The notes below the pieces were generated by a model. The model saw nothing but the letters and a program-made list of their open reading frames with translations, was not told where the DNA came from and ran no database searches. Below are positions 17,746 through 27,833 of a stretch of DNA of 64,000 nucleotides, piece after piece. How positions within the stretch are numbered: the stretch's first letter is position 1; every line of letters starts with the position of its first letter. The DNA comes from Histomonas meleagridis (Eukaryota; Parabasalia; Tritrichomonadida; Dientamoebidae), in NCBI GenBank assembly GCA_020186115.1, contig WSYJ01000140.1, positions 186,001 to 250,000 of the forward strand, written 5' to 3'. The position numbers were made by a program, and so were the translations under genes.

Positions 17746-18321
17746 TTATTTCTTGTGCTTTGCAGCTTCCTTAGCCTTGATTGAGGCCCTCCATGCTTTA
17801 TGTGCCTCTTGTTTAGCTTTGAAAAGTTCTGTCTTCTTTTCTTCATCCTTAATTACTCTCCATGTAACCTTTTGGTCAGCCTTTGGAAGAGCAAAAAGAG
17901 ATGGAATAGATTCACCAGCTGGAAGTTTTTCAGTCTTTGTGTGAACACGAACCATCTTAGCCTTATAAGCCTTTAGACGTTCGATGTTTGCTTGTTTGAT
18001 TTCATCCTTTGTGTGAACACGGAATTTATCCATGGCAATACCCATGAATCTGGCGCGTGATGGTTCAAATCCAGCGGCTTTAACTTCTTCAACTGTAAAT
18101 CCACGGCCGAGTCTAACTTTGCGATTGTAACGAACTGTTGGGCAATGAACAAGTGGACGGAGTGGTCCTTCAACAGGGCGTGGAGCAATTTTCTTGGCAC
18201 GAATTGCTCTAGCTATTTGACGCCTCTTCTTACGTGCTGGATCATCAAAATAGAATTTAATACGACGGAACCAATCTTTACGAAGATGATCATTTGGTAC
18301 TCTATTATTTTTGCAAACCAT
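17746..18321 (-). CDS. RPL13: 60S ribosomal protein L13 (eL13)
   Basis: 191 residues, strongly basic. The eL13 pattern is clear throughout: an N-terminal HLRKDW segment followed by DDPARKKRRQIARAIRAKKIAPRP; LRPLVHCPTVRYNRKVRLGRGFT; EEVKAAGFEPSRARFMGIAMDKFR, where eL13 has the ARTIGIAVDxRR segment; and a final Lys-rich helix. It is a large-subunit protein at the solvent side. Length is close to the usual 200-210. Codon use is visibly less AT-biased than in neighbours, as expected of a highly expressed gene. Confidence 0.95.
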   Translation of the reverse strand: MVCKNNRVPNDHLRKDWFRRIKFYFDDPARKKRRQIARAIRAKKIAPRPVEGPLRPLVHCPTVRYNRKVRLGRGFTVEEVKAAGFEPSRARFMGIAMDKFRVHTKDEIKQANIERLKAYKAKMVRVHTKTEKLPAGESIPSLFALPKADQKVTWRVIKDEEKKTELFKAKQEAHKAWRASIKAKEAAKHKK

Positions 18322-18361
18322 ATTTTAGAAAAGGATCAGACCAAAGACAACCGCCATAGAA

Positions 18362-18373
18362 AACGGTTATAAA
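18362..18373. promoter_or_regulatory. Shared divergent promoter box (AACGGTT) between eL13 and the membrane-protein gene
   Basis: Only 88 bases separate the two divergent ATGs (18321 minus, 18410 plus). AACGGTTATAAA at 18362-18373 lies in the middle and reads AACCGTT toward eL13. One box may serve both genes. Confidence 0.45.
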
Positions 18374-18409
18374 TATCAATTTTGCAGTAAATCATATAAA
18401 ATATTTCAA

Positions 18410-19051
18410 ATGATTTCTCTTTTTGCTTGTTTTTCATTCTGTGATTCTTTAGTTTTGAATGCACTTAAACATATAGACTCTTATTGGGAAGGAAATGTTT
18501 CTTATTGTTCACAGGAATCAAAAATATTTTCCCCATTATCATTAAATTGTTCATTTTCCAAAGATCAAATGAAGACAAATTGCTTATTGACCAATCTAAC
18601 TGATGGAACAGAAGACAATTATATTATCAAGCAAAATGATGATATTGAAACAGAATTAGAAATTCATACACAAACTGGAGAACAAATATCAAATCTTAAA
18701 ATTCATGAGACAAAAAAACATTTCCTAGCAAATGGACTTTTAGATGATGATCAAATTGTTATTTCCATTGATGAGACACATCTAACTATTTCCATCACAG
18801 ACAAAATATCTTCAAAAACGATATTGATGTCATTCAAAAGGAAGAATGATGGAGGAGGGCATTTTGAAGTCATTGCTAAGGTTGTTATCACATTTATTTT
18901 TGCTATTTTCTTCCTAGTTTTTATTTACAAGAAATCAGACATGTCCGATGTGATCAAACCTGAAGAAGGACTAGAAGCACTCAGAATCAAGCGAATGGCC
19001 ATTGCTGCTGAACAACGAAAGAAAGCACGAAGCAAAGAAAAAAAGGATTAA
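18410..19051 (+). CDS. Type I membrane protein with luminal domain and basic cytosolic tail
   Basis: 213 residues. A hydrophobic N-terminus (MISLFACFSFCDSLVLNA) looks like a signal peptide. A luminal domain of about 130 residues follows, with four or five Cys and several N-x-S/T sites (near NVSYC, NCSF, NLTD). One membrane segment lies at about residues 158-178 (VVITFIFAIFFLVFIY). The cytosolic tail, about 35 residues, ends in a Lys/Arg-rich coiled stretch. Layout resembles small ER or secretory-path proteins, but I recognise no family. The first Met is ambiguous only within a few bases. Confidence 0.7.
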   Translation: MISLFACFSFCDSLVLNALKHIDSYWEGNVSYCSQESKIFSPLSLNCSFSKDQMKTNCLLTNLTDGTEDNYIIKQNDDIETELEIHTQTGEQISNLKIHETKKHFLANGLLDDDQIVISIDETHLTISITDKISSKTILMSFKRKNDGGGHFEVIAKVVITFIFAIFFLVFIYKKSDMSDVIKPEEGLEALRIKRMAIAAEQRKKARSKEKKD

Positions 19052-19171
19052 ATAGAACAAACGATAGAAATAACGTATTCAAATTTTGAATTCATTTTTC
19101 GGTTTCAGTCATTCACATATGTAATAAATGTCAATTTACATTAAGGCTAATTTAGTCAAACGAGAAAATTA

Positions 19172-21457
19172 TTAAAATTTCTTCGGTTTAGCGCCGCCGC
19201 TATACATCGCCAGCCTTTGCCTATAGAGCGCGTTCTTATCCTGTGGCGTCATCTTCGCGATATCAGATGATGTCGGATTCGATGGCAGTGATCCGGGTGC
19301 GTACCTCTGTTGCGGTGGTGGTGGCACTGTCTTTGGCTCTGTGTGAACAACACTTGAAGATTGAATCCCGAACTTTGGTGGTGGCTGTACTGTTTTCGGT
19401 TCTGTATGTGTTGGCGATTGGTACCCAAACTTCGGTGTCGACTGTACTGTCTTAGGCTCTGTGTGCGTTGCAACTGTCGATGATTGATATCCGTATTTCG
19501 GCGGTTGCGTAACGGTTTTCGGCTCTGTATGTGTAACGGTCGTCGACCCAAACTTAGGCGGTTGTGTAGCGGTTGCCGATCCGAATTTTGGTGGTTGTGA
19601 AACGGTTTTTGTTTCTGTTGCCGATCCGAATTTTGATTGGGATGAGACGGTTGACGATCCGAATTTGGGAGGTTGCTGAACGGTTTTTGTTTCTGTTGCC
19701 GATCCGAATTTTGAAGGCTGTGTAGCGGTTGCCGATCCGAACTTTGGTGGTTGCGAAACGGTTTTTGTTTCTGTTGCCGATCCGAACTTTGGCGGTATCT
19801 GAACTTGTTTTGGCTCATTGTGGGCCGAATATTTAGGAGGCGGCGGTATTGTCTTTGGCTCACCAGTTTTTGTTGGCGACGGCTTCTGCTTGTGGTCAGA
19901 TTTGTCGGACACGTAGGGCGACTGCGCCGAAATTGTTGAGCTTGACCTCGAAGCCTTCTCCTGCGATCCAAACATTTGCATGAACTTGAACTTCAGCCCC
20001 TGCGGCTTTTCGTTCTCGTCAGAGTTATGGCTCCTCTTATTCTGGTCATCTGATTTCTTATCCTTGATGCTTTCCTCTTTTTTCTTTGCCTTCTTGTCTT
20101 TGTCTGATTCGTCTGTTGGCGTTGTCGGCCTTTTCTGCAAGAACTTCGGCGTGTGCTTGTTTGAGAAGAGTTTTGATGATGACGACGACGATTGCAAATC
20201 CAAATTCTTTTGTTCTTGTTTTTGTTGTTGCTGCTGTTGGTTGGTACTATTTGTATTAAATGTTGGCTGCTGCTGCTTAGCGCTGCTTGTGAATTGTATC
20301 TCAACGACATTACTGTTGAGCTCTGTCCGCGACGTGATGACTGTTGAGGTGACTACTTCATTATCAGAGACAGCGGCATAAAACGCTTTGAAATTATCCG
20401 CGTTCTGGCGATGGTTATGTTGGTAGTCTTGTAATATTTGGGAGTTCTTAAGGAACTCGGGCATCTGCGATATGCTTTGCGCAAATGCTTCGGCAGAACA
20501 TAAGTCGCCGCCATAGATACGGAAATATGAGCCAATGAACTTATGGATAAGCTCAATGATATGAAGATGTGGAAATCCACTGCAGCCACTCCACGATTTT
20601 AATAATTGGGTGACTTGCGTTTGGAATTTAAATTGTTCTTCAAGAACTCGAATCGTCTTTTCTTGGTTCGTCTCGAGACTACAGTCCTCAAGAACAAGTT
20701 TGGTGTCTGGATTGACGCAGATGTGACTCGCAACAGATGTATCTTTGGCATACAAAAGTTCAACTCGCGTGAGCCCAATGAGGATAGGAATGGGTACTTC
20801 AATCATGTCGCGAAGTTTCTCGGGTAAAATAGGAATAATGTTTAATGACCATTTAAACGGTTCAATTAAAAGTGGTAATGCTGCACAAAAAAGCGAACAA
20901 ACTGAAACGTTGGTGGCTGAAACAAAAATATGGCGCGCTTGCAGCATCCCTATTATGATCTTACTAACATCATAAGGGGAAAATGTATGGAAGATTAACT
21001 CTAGAAGCTTTTGACGTTCTCGTGAACCATCAAGTGGAAATTCTTGCGTCTTGTTATCAGGAGTTTTTATACAAAGAATACTACGACGTTGAGAAGTTCC
21101 AAGTGATTTCAAAATGGATATATCATCATCTTTTGTGATGTTACGTAAAATTGTTTTGAAAAGCTGAGGATAGTAGTAGTTAGAAAGAATACAATAACCT
21201 TCTATAATGGAAGAATATAATACAAATCCAAGTTGAAATCCAGTAGCAATATCACCAACAATAAAGGTAAAAAAACTGTGTGATTCAAGGGCAGCAGAAT
21301 CGGGAAAGGCAAATAATTCGACTTTATGTTTTAATTCTTCATTTGGAGCTCCAACAGGATAAAGTTGCTCGGCATTTACATTGCCATTATTGATTCTAAT
21401 CTTGAATAGTGAGTTTATAAGCGCAACTGATTCGTTTGGGTTGACAAACCTGTGCAT
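19172..21457 (-). CDS. DENN-domain protein with Pro/Thr repeat tail (Rab regulator)
   Basis: 761 residues. Residues 1-120 fit the upstream DENN strand set (LFAFPDSAALE, HSFFTFIVGDIATGFQLGFVLY, YCILSNYYYPQLFKTIL). Residues 165-235 are the central DENN core: ARHIFVSATNVSVCSLFCAALPLLIEPF, WSLNIIPILPEKLRDMIEVPIPILIGL, close to the known FPxxWxxxxIPxLPxxLLxxLxAPxPFIIGV pattern. The downstream part (about 260-370) is helical. DENN proteins are exchange factors for Rab GTPases. From residue 400 the chain is disordered: a Gln/Ser run, a Lys/Asp/Ser stretch, then about 220 residues of a repeat built on EPKTV and PPKFGSATETKTV. The minus-strand leader carries AACCGTT (21496-21502) 39-45 bases before the ATG. 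Confidence 0.85.
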   Translation of the reverse strand: MHRFVNPNESVALINSLFKIRINNGNVNAEQLYPVGAPNEELKHKVELFAFPDSAALESHSFFTFIVGDIATGFQLGFVLYSSIIEGYCILSNYYYPQLFKTILRNITKDDDISILKSLGTSQRRSILCIKTPDNKTQEFPLDGSRERQKLLELIFHTFSPYDVSKIIIGMLQARHIFVSATNVSVCSLFCAALPLLIEPFKWSLNIIPILPEKLRDMIEVPIPILIGLTRVELLYAKDTSVASHICVNPDTKLVLEDCSLETNQEKTIRVLEEQFKFQTQVTQLLKSWSGCSGFPHLHIIELIHKFIGSYFRIYGGDLCSAEAFAQSISQMPEFLKNSQILQDYQHNHRQNADNFKAFYAAVSDNEVVTSTVITSRTELNSNVVEIQFTSSAKQQQPTFNTNSTNQQQQQQKQEQKNLDLQSSSSSSKLFSNKHTPKFLQKRPTTPTDESDKDKKAKKKEESIKDKKSDDQNKRSHNSDENEKPQGLKFKFMQMFGSQEKASRSSSTISAQSPYVSDKSDHKQKPSPTKTGEPKTIPPPPKYSAHNEPKQVQIPPKFGSATETKTVSQPPKFGSATATQPSKFGSATETKTVQQPPKFGSSTVSSQSKFGSATETKTVSQPPKFGSATATQPPKFGSTTVTHTEPKTVTQPPKYGYQSSTVATHTEPKTVQSTPKFGYQSPTHTEPKTVQPPPKFGIQSSSVVHTEPKTVPPPPQQRYAPGSLPSNPTSSDIAKMTPQDKNALYRQRLAMYSGGAKPKKF
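19310..19860 (-). repeat. In-frame tandem repeat coding PPKFGSATETKTV-type units
   Basis: Roughly a dozen imperfect copies, 12 to 19 codons each, alternate PPKFG or PPKYG with EPKTV or ETKTV. Copies are longest-conserved at the DNA level around 19560-19800, indicating recent expansion. The unit length stays a multiple of three, so the frame is kept. Confidence 0.7.
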
Positions 21458-22151
21458 AGGAGTTAATTGAATGCGAAATGTGGCAATGGAAAATTAACGG
21501 TTTTTAGTTTCCTTTGACTTTATTGAATAAATTGCACAAACCTTTTGTTATTATAGTGAAAGATTTAAAAATAACATTACCAGACAAAAAAATTAACTTT
21601 CTAATGCTTATAGCCTCATATTTAAAGTATATTATCTTTGTTGATTGAAAACATCAGATGATGATTTCAGCATTAATGCTAATTCTCATTTAAGAATTCC
21701 ATAAAAACTCTTGAAAAAGAAAAATACGTATACAAATGTCTTGTGCCTGTATGGCACGAATGCATTCTTTGGTGATCTAACCAATAAATATTCAATATTT
21801 CAACCAAATAAACCATGAAAAACCTCACAATAAAAAAATTAAATTATTTTATCTCTTAATTTTTTGTATTTAATACCTTTTATTTTATTTACAATTTTAC
21901 TGATATTATCTATAAAACTAGATTTAAAGTAAAAACGAATAACTTCAATTTTGAGAAAAATATGTTTTTAGCTTGAATCAAATGTTTGAGTCTATTGACA
22001 GATTTCAATCGTGCACAGAATGATTTGAATTGACTTTGATCGATCATTCTGAATAAAGATGTTTCTTTATAAAGGAGATTTCTTATGATTAATCGAGTTC
22101 CTTGAAATATAGTACAAAAAGATGATATAAGAATAAAAAATATCAATAAAT
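21458..22151. other. Intergenic, promoter at left end only
   Basis: Holds the AACCGTT box for the DENN gene at 21496-21502 and the 3' flank of the DUF1152 gene. The remaining 600 bases are AT-rich; a short minus-strand frame near 21910-22146 starts with TTG and has no support. Confidence 0.45.
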
Positions 22152-23309
22152 TTAATTAGAACAACGCATTTGTTTTGATGTTGGAAATTCTTCAATTGGA
22201 AGTGAGTGGTTTAAATTCAATTCGTGAATTTTTTCATCCATTTTATTGCATGCGATTTGATAAGTCTTTGCTTCACGAACGCAGTCCACCAAAAAAGATC
22301 TTTTCGCTAAAGTCTCAATATCAAATGCATATATCTGACTCATCAGCGGCCAAATGTACATTGTTTCCTTACTTGTTCTAGGGTTATTAATTGTATCATA
22401 ATCGGATCCATCTTCCTTTAAATTAAAAAATTCAATCGCACTTTTGTGTATTTTTTTCATATCACGTGGCACTAATTGTGGTTGCACATCATATTTATAA
22501 GGACCATATTGACCAATTGCAGATGCTGCTATACAAGATCCAACAATTGTCTGGATGATGCCACTTTTCTGCTCATTAACGTATTTTAGAAAAGTGACAT
22601 ATAAATCGAGACCGTTTGAATTTGGGTTGATGGAGGAGCACCCAAAAAAACCGCCCATTCTGGTGAGCTCAGCAACCGCTCGAAGGCTTGATGCATCGCT
22701 TACTCCGTGAAAACGATCAACACCAAGACCAAAAGCAAGGAGAAATGAATTCCTTAAATTGCATTCCTTTTTGAGGGTGTCACAAACGGCAAGAGAAACT
22801 GTATCTTCAAAGATAGTACCGGTAGAATCTTCATCACCACGCATTAAAGAATCACTACCACCATCAACAGCAATTAAAGTATCAATGTTGTGTTTGGTAA
22901 TGAGGCCTTTGAGATATTCTACGTTTTCAGAATGACTGAAACTCCAAATATTATTAGCATAAATAGTAAGGTTTGCATTAGGAACTTGCTTTGAAACAAA
23001 ATCGCAGAGAAGTTTTTCGGGGATGTAACCATAATGTGGTGAATCCTGACCAGGAATTATCAACTTTGCTACAATTGAAGGATTATCTGGGTTTTGATAT
23101 ACTGTTTCAAAGTTTGTATATAGTTGACTCACGTTGGAAAAAGAGTTACTTGCAATAACTAAATTCTTCTTTGAATTTATCAGATCTGGTAAAAGTAAAA
23201 GGCAATGAACAAAATCGTATCCACCACCACACCCAAGAAACAGTATGTTCTTTGTTTGAGGATCTGCTAATATCTGAATAAATTGGGGAACTAGATCCGA
23301 GAACTGCAT
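22152..23309 (-). CDS. DUF1152 family protein
   Basis: 385 residues. The DUF1152 pattern is well kept: NILFLGCGGGYDFVHC near residue 20, a Rossmann-like strand-turn-helix; TLIAVDGGSDSLMRGDED (about 145) with an acidic cluster; LLAFGLGVDRFHGVSD (about 193); and GGFFGCSSI near 220. The family is found in many bacteria and scattered protists; its activity is not established, though the Gly-rich loop and DGGxD cluster suggest nucleotide or metal binding. Length is typical. TTAACGATTTT, a Myb-type element, lies shortly before the ATG. Confidence 0.75.
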   Translation of the reverse strand: MQFSDLVPQFIQILADPQTKNILFLGCGGGYDFVHCLLLLPDLINSKKNLVIASNSFSNVSQLYTNFETVYQNPDNPSIVAKLIIPGQDSPHYGYIPEKLLCDFVSKQVPNANLTIYANNIWSFSHSENVEYLKGLITKHNIDTLIAVDGGSDSLMRGDEDSTGTIFEDTVSLAVCDTLKKECNLRNSFLLAFGLGVDRFHGVSDASSLRAVAELTRMGGFFGCSSINPNSNGLDLYVTFLKYVNEQKSGIIQTIVGSCIAASAIGQYGPYKYDVQPQLVPRDMKKIHKSAIEFFNLKEDGSDYDTINNPRTSKETMYIWPLMSQIYAFDIETLAKRSFLVDCVREAKTYQIACNKMDEKIHELNLNHSLPIEEFPTSKQMRCSN

Positions 23310-23718
23310 CCAATATATTGAAAAGTTTACAGATTTAACGATTTTGTTGTTAAATGTAAACTACTTAAAACTTTGTATTGAATTAATATTTGGTCAAATA
23401 TTTTTAAAAATCCAAAATTAACTAACGAACGGAATAATCCCCAACAAATTTCTGATTTTGGTTTCAGAGGCAATTCCAAAGTGGTATAATATATTGATCA
23501 CATAACTCGTGTTAATATTAATATCATACACAATTTCACTTGAAAATCGATTTTCAATAAAAATTCCAACAACATCTGCAGATTTTCTGTACAACTCATA
23601 TTGATCTCACACGCATTTTTATTATCATCAATTACTAAGCACAGTGCTTATTTAAAATTTTTAGCTTTAGCAAAATTATCTTACATGCTTACTTGTGAAG
23701 GCACACCACCACAATGAA
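23310..23718. other. Intergenic, nothing firm
   Basis: AT-rich, with the TTAACGA element near 23334 serving the minus-strand DUF1152 gene. A TG-rich word (TGTGTGTGTGATGTG) begins inside the next weak gene. Confidence 0.4.
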
Positions 23719-24045
23719 ATGGAATTGTTATGTGTGTGTGTGATGTGTAAAAAATCTTTATATAAATTACCGCTTAAAAATGTAATTGCAATGTCAGTAA
23801 TTGATGTAATTACCGGAAATTTAAAATCTATTGAATATAATCAAATTATTTCATTAATAAAGAAGTTTATTAATGAAATTAAAGAAAATTCGGAATGTGC
23901 AATAAAAAATATGAAGAAAGAAATAGTAAATGGACATAAAATAAGGATTGATCAAACTGATCTAATAATGAGTCAACCAAGAAGATTCCAATGGACGGAG
24001 ATATTCAAACAGAACGTGTTCCTAGATCTAGAAAATAAAATATAA
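23719..24045 (+). CDS. Hypothetical small protein
   Basis: 109 residues from the ATG at 23719; the longer frame begins with GTG. The start MELLCVCVMCKKS is Cys-rich, followed by mixed helix and strand with a Lys-rich middle (KKFINEIKENSECAIKNMKKEI) and an ending DLENKI. I recognise no family and see no initiator box, so it may be a relic or not translated. Confidence 0.3.
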   Translation: MELLCVCVMCKKSLYKLPLKNVIAMSVIDVITGNLKSIEYNQIISLIKKFINEIKENSECAIKNMKKEIVNGHKIRIDQTDLIMSQPRRFQWTEIFKQNVFLDLENKI

Positions 24046-24211
24046 AATATTTTTTATTAATTTAATTTCTTTTCTTCTCTCTTGAGAGTGACGATGTGTA
24101 TGGGAATATAAATATGAATTTTATTTAAATGATTTGTAAATTCATTGTTATACATGTTGGTCAAAATCATTCAAAAAGTTCGGGAAAAGTTATATTGATC
24201 GTTCTTTTAAA

Positions 24212-26527
24212 ATGAATCAAAAGCAAACAGCAACAACAAACCAGAAATCTCAAAATGAATGGGAAACATTTACAACGCTCAAAATCATAACCTTTGGTTT
24301 GAATATCGATAATTTAGCGCAAACATCAAATTTTATTATCACCAAGTTTTGTAAAGAATATCCAATATCTTATGACATCATTATAAGCCGAATGATATAT
24401 ACATCTCTTTTGATTAATAGTAATAATTTTGATATATATTTGAGATTATTACAAGAAATTGATAAATATGAAGAAAATAATAAGATAAACTCAAAAATAA
24501 TAAATTTATTTTCTCAATTTCTACTTAAAGAAAATACACAAGAATCATTTTATTTACTTAATTACATGATTGATTATAATTTACTTGAATCAAAAATCAT
24601 CCAAAATATACGTGAACCATTTTTTGTTCATATTAATCAAGATAAATCAGGCAAATATAAATATTTATTTAATCAAGAAAATATTTCTTATGAAGAACTT
24701 TCAAAGAATGATTGGGAACTTCATAAACAATTCATTAAAGAAGGAGTTAATCCAAAAGAAATTGCTAAAATAATTCGAAATGATGAAATAGAAAAACTTC
24801 AAGAAATTTCATCACAACCAAATTTTAATTTTAATCAAACAATTCCAAAATCAATTTATGAAAGATGTTCATTTATTAACAATTGGGATGTTACATTAAT
24901 TGATTATGCAGCATTTTTTTCTTCTGTTAAATGTTTTAAATATTTACTTATGAATGGTTCAAATGTAATTAACACAGGTAAATATGCAATTGCAGGTGGA
25001 AATGAAGAAATCATTCATTTATGTGAACAGAATCATTCATCTTTTCAAAATGTATATGAAACAGCAATTAAATTTCAACAAAATGATATTTTTCATTATT
25101 TTTATGAAAATAAAATTGAAGAAATTAATAAATTAGAAGAATTAGGAGAAAAATGTGTTTCATATTTTAATTATGAAATTTTTACATATTTAGAAAAAGA
25201 AGGAATGAAAATTAATGAAAATATCATTAATGAAGCAGCAAAAATCGGAAATATTTTTCTTGTAAAATATTTCCATAAAAATGATCAACTTCCAGAAGAT
25301 ATTTTGGTTTTTGCTTCATTTTCAGGAAATATTGAACTTGTTACATACATTTTAAAGCAAAAAGGAATTGATATTAATGCTAAAGATATTTATTTGTTTT
25401 ATTTAAAACTTATTTTAATAATTTTATATTTCAAAATAATATTTGAAAATTATTTATATTATTTAATACAGCACTTATATTAGCATCTGATAAAGGTCAT
25501 ACAGAAATAGTTAAATTACTTCTTGAACAAGAAGGAATTGATATTAATGCTAAAGATATTTATTTGTTTTATTTGAAATTTAATTTAATAATTTTGTATT
25601 TCAATTTAATATTTGGAAAAGATTTAAAATATTTTGGACAGCACTTATGAAAGCATCTGAAAGTGGTCATATAGAAATAGTTAAAATACTTCTTGAACAA
25701 AATGGTATTGAAATTAATACTAAAAGTATTTATTTGTTTTATTTAAAATTTATTTTAAGAATTTGATATTTCAAAATGAAATTTGGAAATTATTTAAAAT
25801 ATTTTGGACAGCACTTGTTTTTGCATCTTTACATGGTCATACAGAAATAGTTAAATTACTTCTTGAACAAAAAGGAATTGATGTTAATGCTAAAAATATT
25901 TATTTGTTTTATTTAATTTTTATTTTAATAATTTAATATTTCAAAATAATATTTGGAAATTATTTAAATTATTTAAAACAGCACTTTTATGGGCATCTTC
26001 AAATGGTAATACAGAAATCGTTAAATTACTTCTTGAACAAGAAGGAATTGATATTAATGCTAAAGATATTTATTTATTTTGTTTAGAATTTATTTAAATA
26101 ATTTTGGATTTCAAAATAATATTTGGAAATTACAAAAAATATTTAAAACAGCACTTATGTATGCATCTGAATATGGTCATACAGAAATAGTTAAAATACT
26201 TCTTGAACAAGAAGGAATTGATATCAATGCTGTAAGTATTTATTTGTTTTATTTAAAACTTATTTTAATAATTTTATATTTCAAAATAATATTTGGAAAT
26301 TATTTAAATTATTTAAAACAGCACTTATGTATGCATCTGATAAAGGTCATACAGAAATAGTTAAATTACTTCTTGAACAAGAAGGAATTGATATTAATGC
26401 TAAAAATATTTATTTTTTATATTTGTTGACTCCTGTACACAATAGAAACAGGAAAATCAACAAGAGGTACATCAACTCTAAATTCCTAAATAGTTTTTCG
26501 TTGAAAATCAAAATGTATGGGCATTGA
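24212..26527 (+). CDS. DUF3447/ankyrin-repeat protein, locus 2 (3' half split by frame-breaking spacers)
   Basis: The opening frame runs 24212-25483 (423 codons) and its first 390 residues are the paralogue of locus 1: helical leader, then KIIRNDEIEKLQEISSQ, YERCSFIN, LIDYAAFF, CFKYLLMNG, TGKYAIAGGNEEIIHLCEQ. The ankyrin code then continues as six further units at 25468, 25638, 25808, 25978, 26148 and 26318, each exactly 170 bases after the last and so each in a different frame. The region ends with a unique tail (LLTPVHNRNRKINKRYINSK..) and a stop at 26527. If the spacers are spliced out the product would be an ankyrin protein of about 600 residues; if not, only the first 423 residues are made. 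Confidence 0.55.
25468..26410 (+). repeat. Ankyrin unit array of locus 2, six units of exactly 170 bp
   Basis: The word ACAGCACTT (Thr-Ala-Leu) recurs at 25468, 25638, 25808, 25978, 26148 and 26318 with no length change. Each unit has about 90 bases of ankyrin code and an 80-base spacer beginning ATTTATTTG and ending TTTAAA or TTTGG just before ACAGCA. 170 is not a multiple of three. Confidence 0.85.
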
Positions 26528-27833
26528 GTTTAAATATAAATTTTTGGGCAATTTCAACTGCTGAATTTTGAGATCTCGATCTGATCAATTTTATTTTATC
26601 TTTTTTCTGAAATTTTCAAAAATTCATTGAATAATAAAACCCTTCACGGTCTCCAAATGTAAAAATCAAAAATTTTTTCTTGTTTGTTATTCAATATTTG
26701 GAGAAAAAGTGAAAATATGTGAAAAAATTAAACATTTCAATGTTAATTCAAATGAGTCTTTATATATCGAGGGGCGACTTGATTTTATTTTTAATGTATC
26801 AATATAAGTGATATTTTTTTTTCATAAATACATATACAAGCATTATTTAAATTGTAAAGAATGAGAAATTTTTGTTTCAAAATAAGGTGAAGTGACAAAA
26901 TAAGGGGTGATTTTTTTCGAATATTTTGATTTTTTTTAATGCAATGTTAAAATTATTATGAATTGCGTTGCATGACTATAATCTACTTTGCTGTAACTTT
27001 AAAATGCCGAGTTATTTTTGTTTGAAATTACATGAGAAGATGAAAACAAACTCTTTTTCGATTTCGCATTATTTCAGATAAATTCTTCGATAAATATATT
27101 TTAAATTTAATTATATTTATATATTCAAGTAGGTAATGTTGAATTCCATATCTTATTTAAATATATTGGCATAATCCAAAGATATTATCATTTTTAATTT
27201 TGTTGTAACAATAAGCGGTTATATAACCCACCCCTGTTTCTTCTTGTTTGGCGACCAATTAATAATGTAAATTAACAGAAAAATAGTAAATTAAATATAT
27301 ATCAATTTTATGTATGAAAATTGTATATTCTTCTCGAAATAAAAAATTTTAGTTAATGTAATAAATCTTTAATATATATCAAATTATTTTAATAACTTTA
27401 TCAATCACATCTACAAGAAAATTTAAATACGATACAAAAAGATCAAAATGCATCGTTTCATCAAGAAACACTCCAAAAAGAAGCACAAATTTAAAAAAAA
27501 CTATCAGTTGAATTTAAATAAAAATCTAAATGTCGATAGAAGACTCATAATATTTTAATTTTTGCTTGGTCACATTAAAAATCTATTGACCAATTTTTAT
27601 TTTCGGTCAAATATTTCTCAAGAAAATGAATAATTCTTTCATTTAAAATTAAAAAATGAAAATTTCTCGACGAAAGTTTGTTTGAAACAAATTCATTTAT
27701 ATATATTTTTAAACATATTATGTTATCATCAAATTGGAGGGGAAAAAAATCTGATCATTCCATTTTTATCAATCAAAAATTCATTATGTCATGAGTCATT
27801 ATTACACATACTTTTAATATAAATATTAACAGT
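26528..27833. other. Intergenic, 1.3 kb, nothing recognised
   Basis: Very AT-rich, with T and A tracts and no frame with coding character on either strand. It separates ankyrin locus 2 from the minisatellite. Confidence 0.5.

Noticed and set aside
19249-19971. 240-codon minus-strand frame rich in Arg/Gln
   Set aside because: It is a shifted frame of the DENN protein's repeat tail.
25380-25470. Simple GT-AG introns between TTTGTTTT and ACAG in the ankyrin spacers
   Set aside because: In several units ACAG is replaced by ACAA, TCTG or ACTC while the amino acids Thr/Ser-Ala/Pro-Leu remain, so ACAGCA looks coding and the acceptor is not uniform. Kept only as an open hypothesis.
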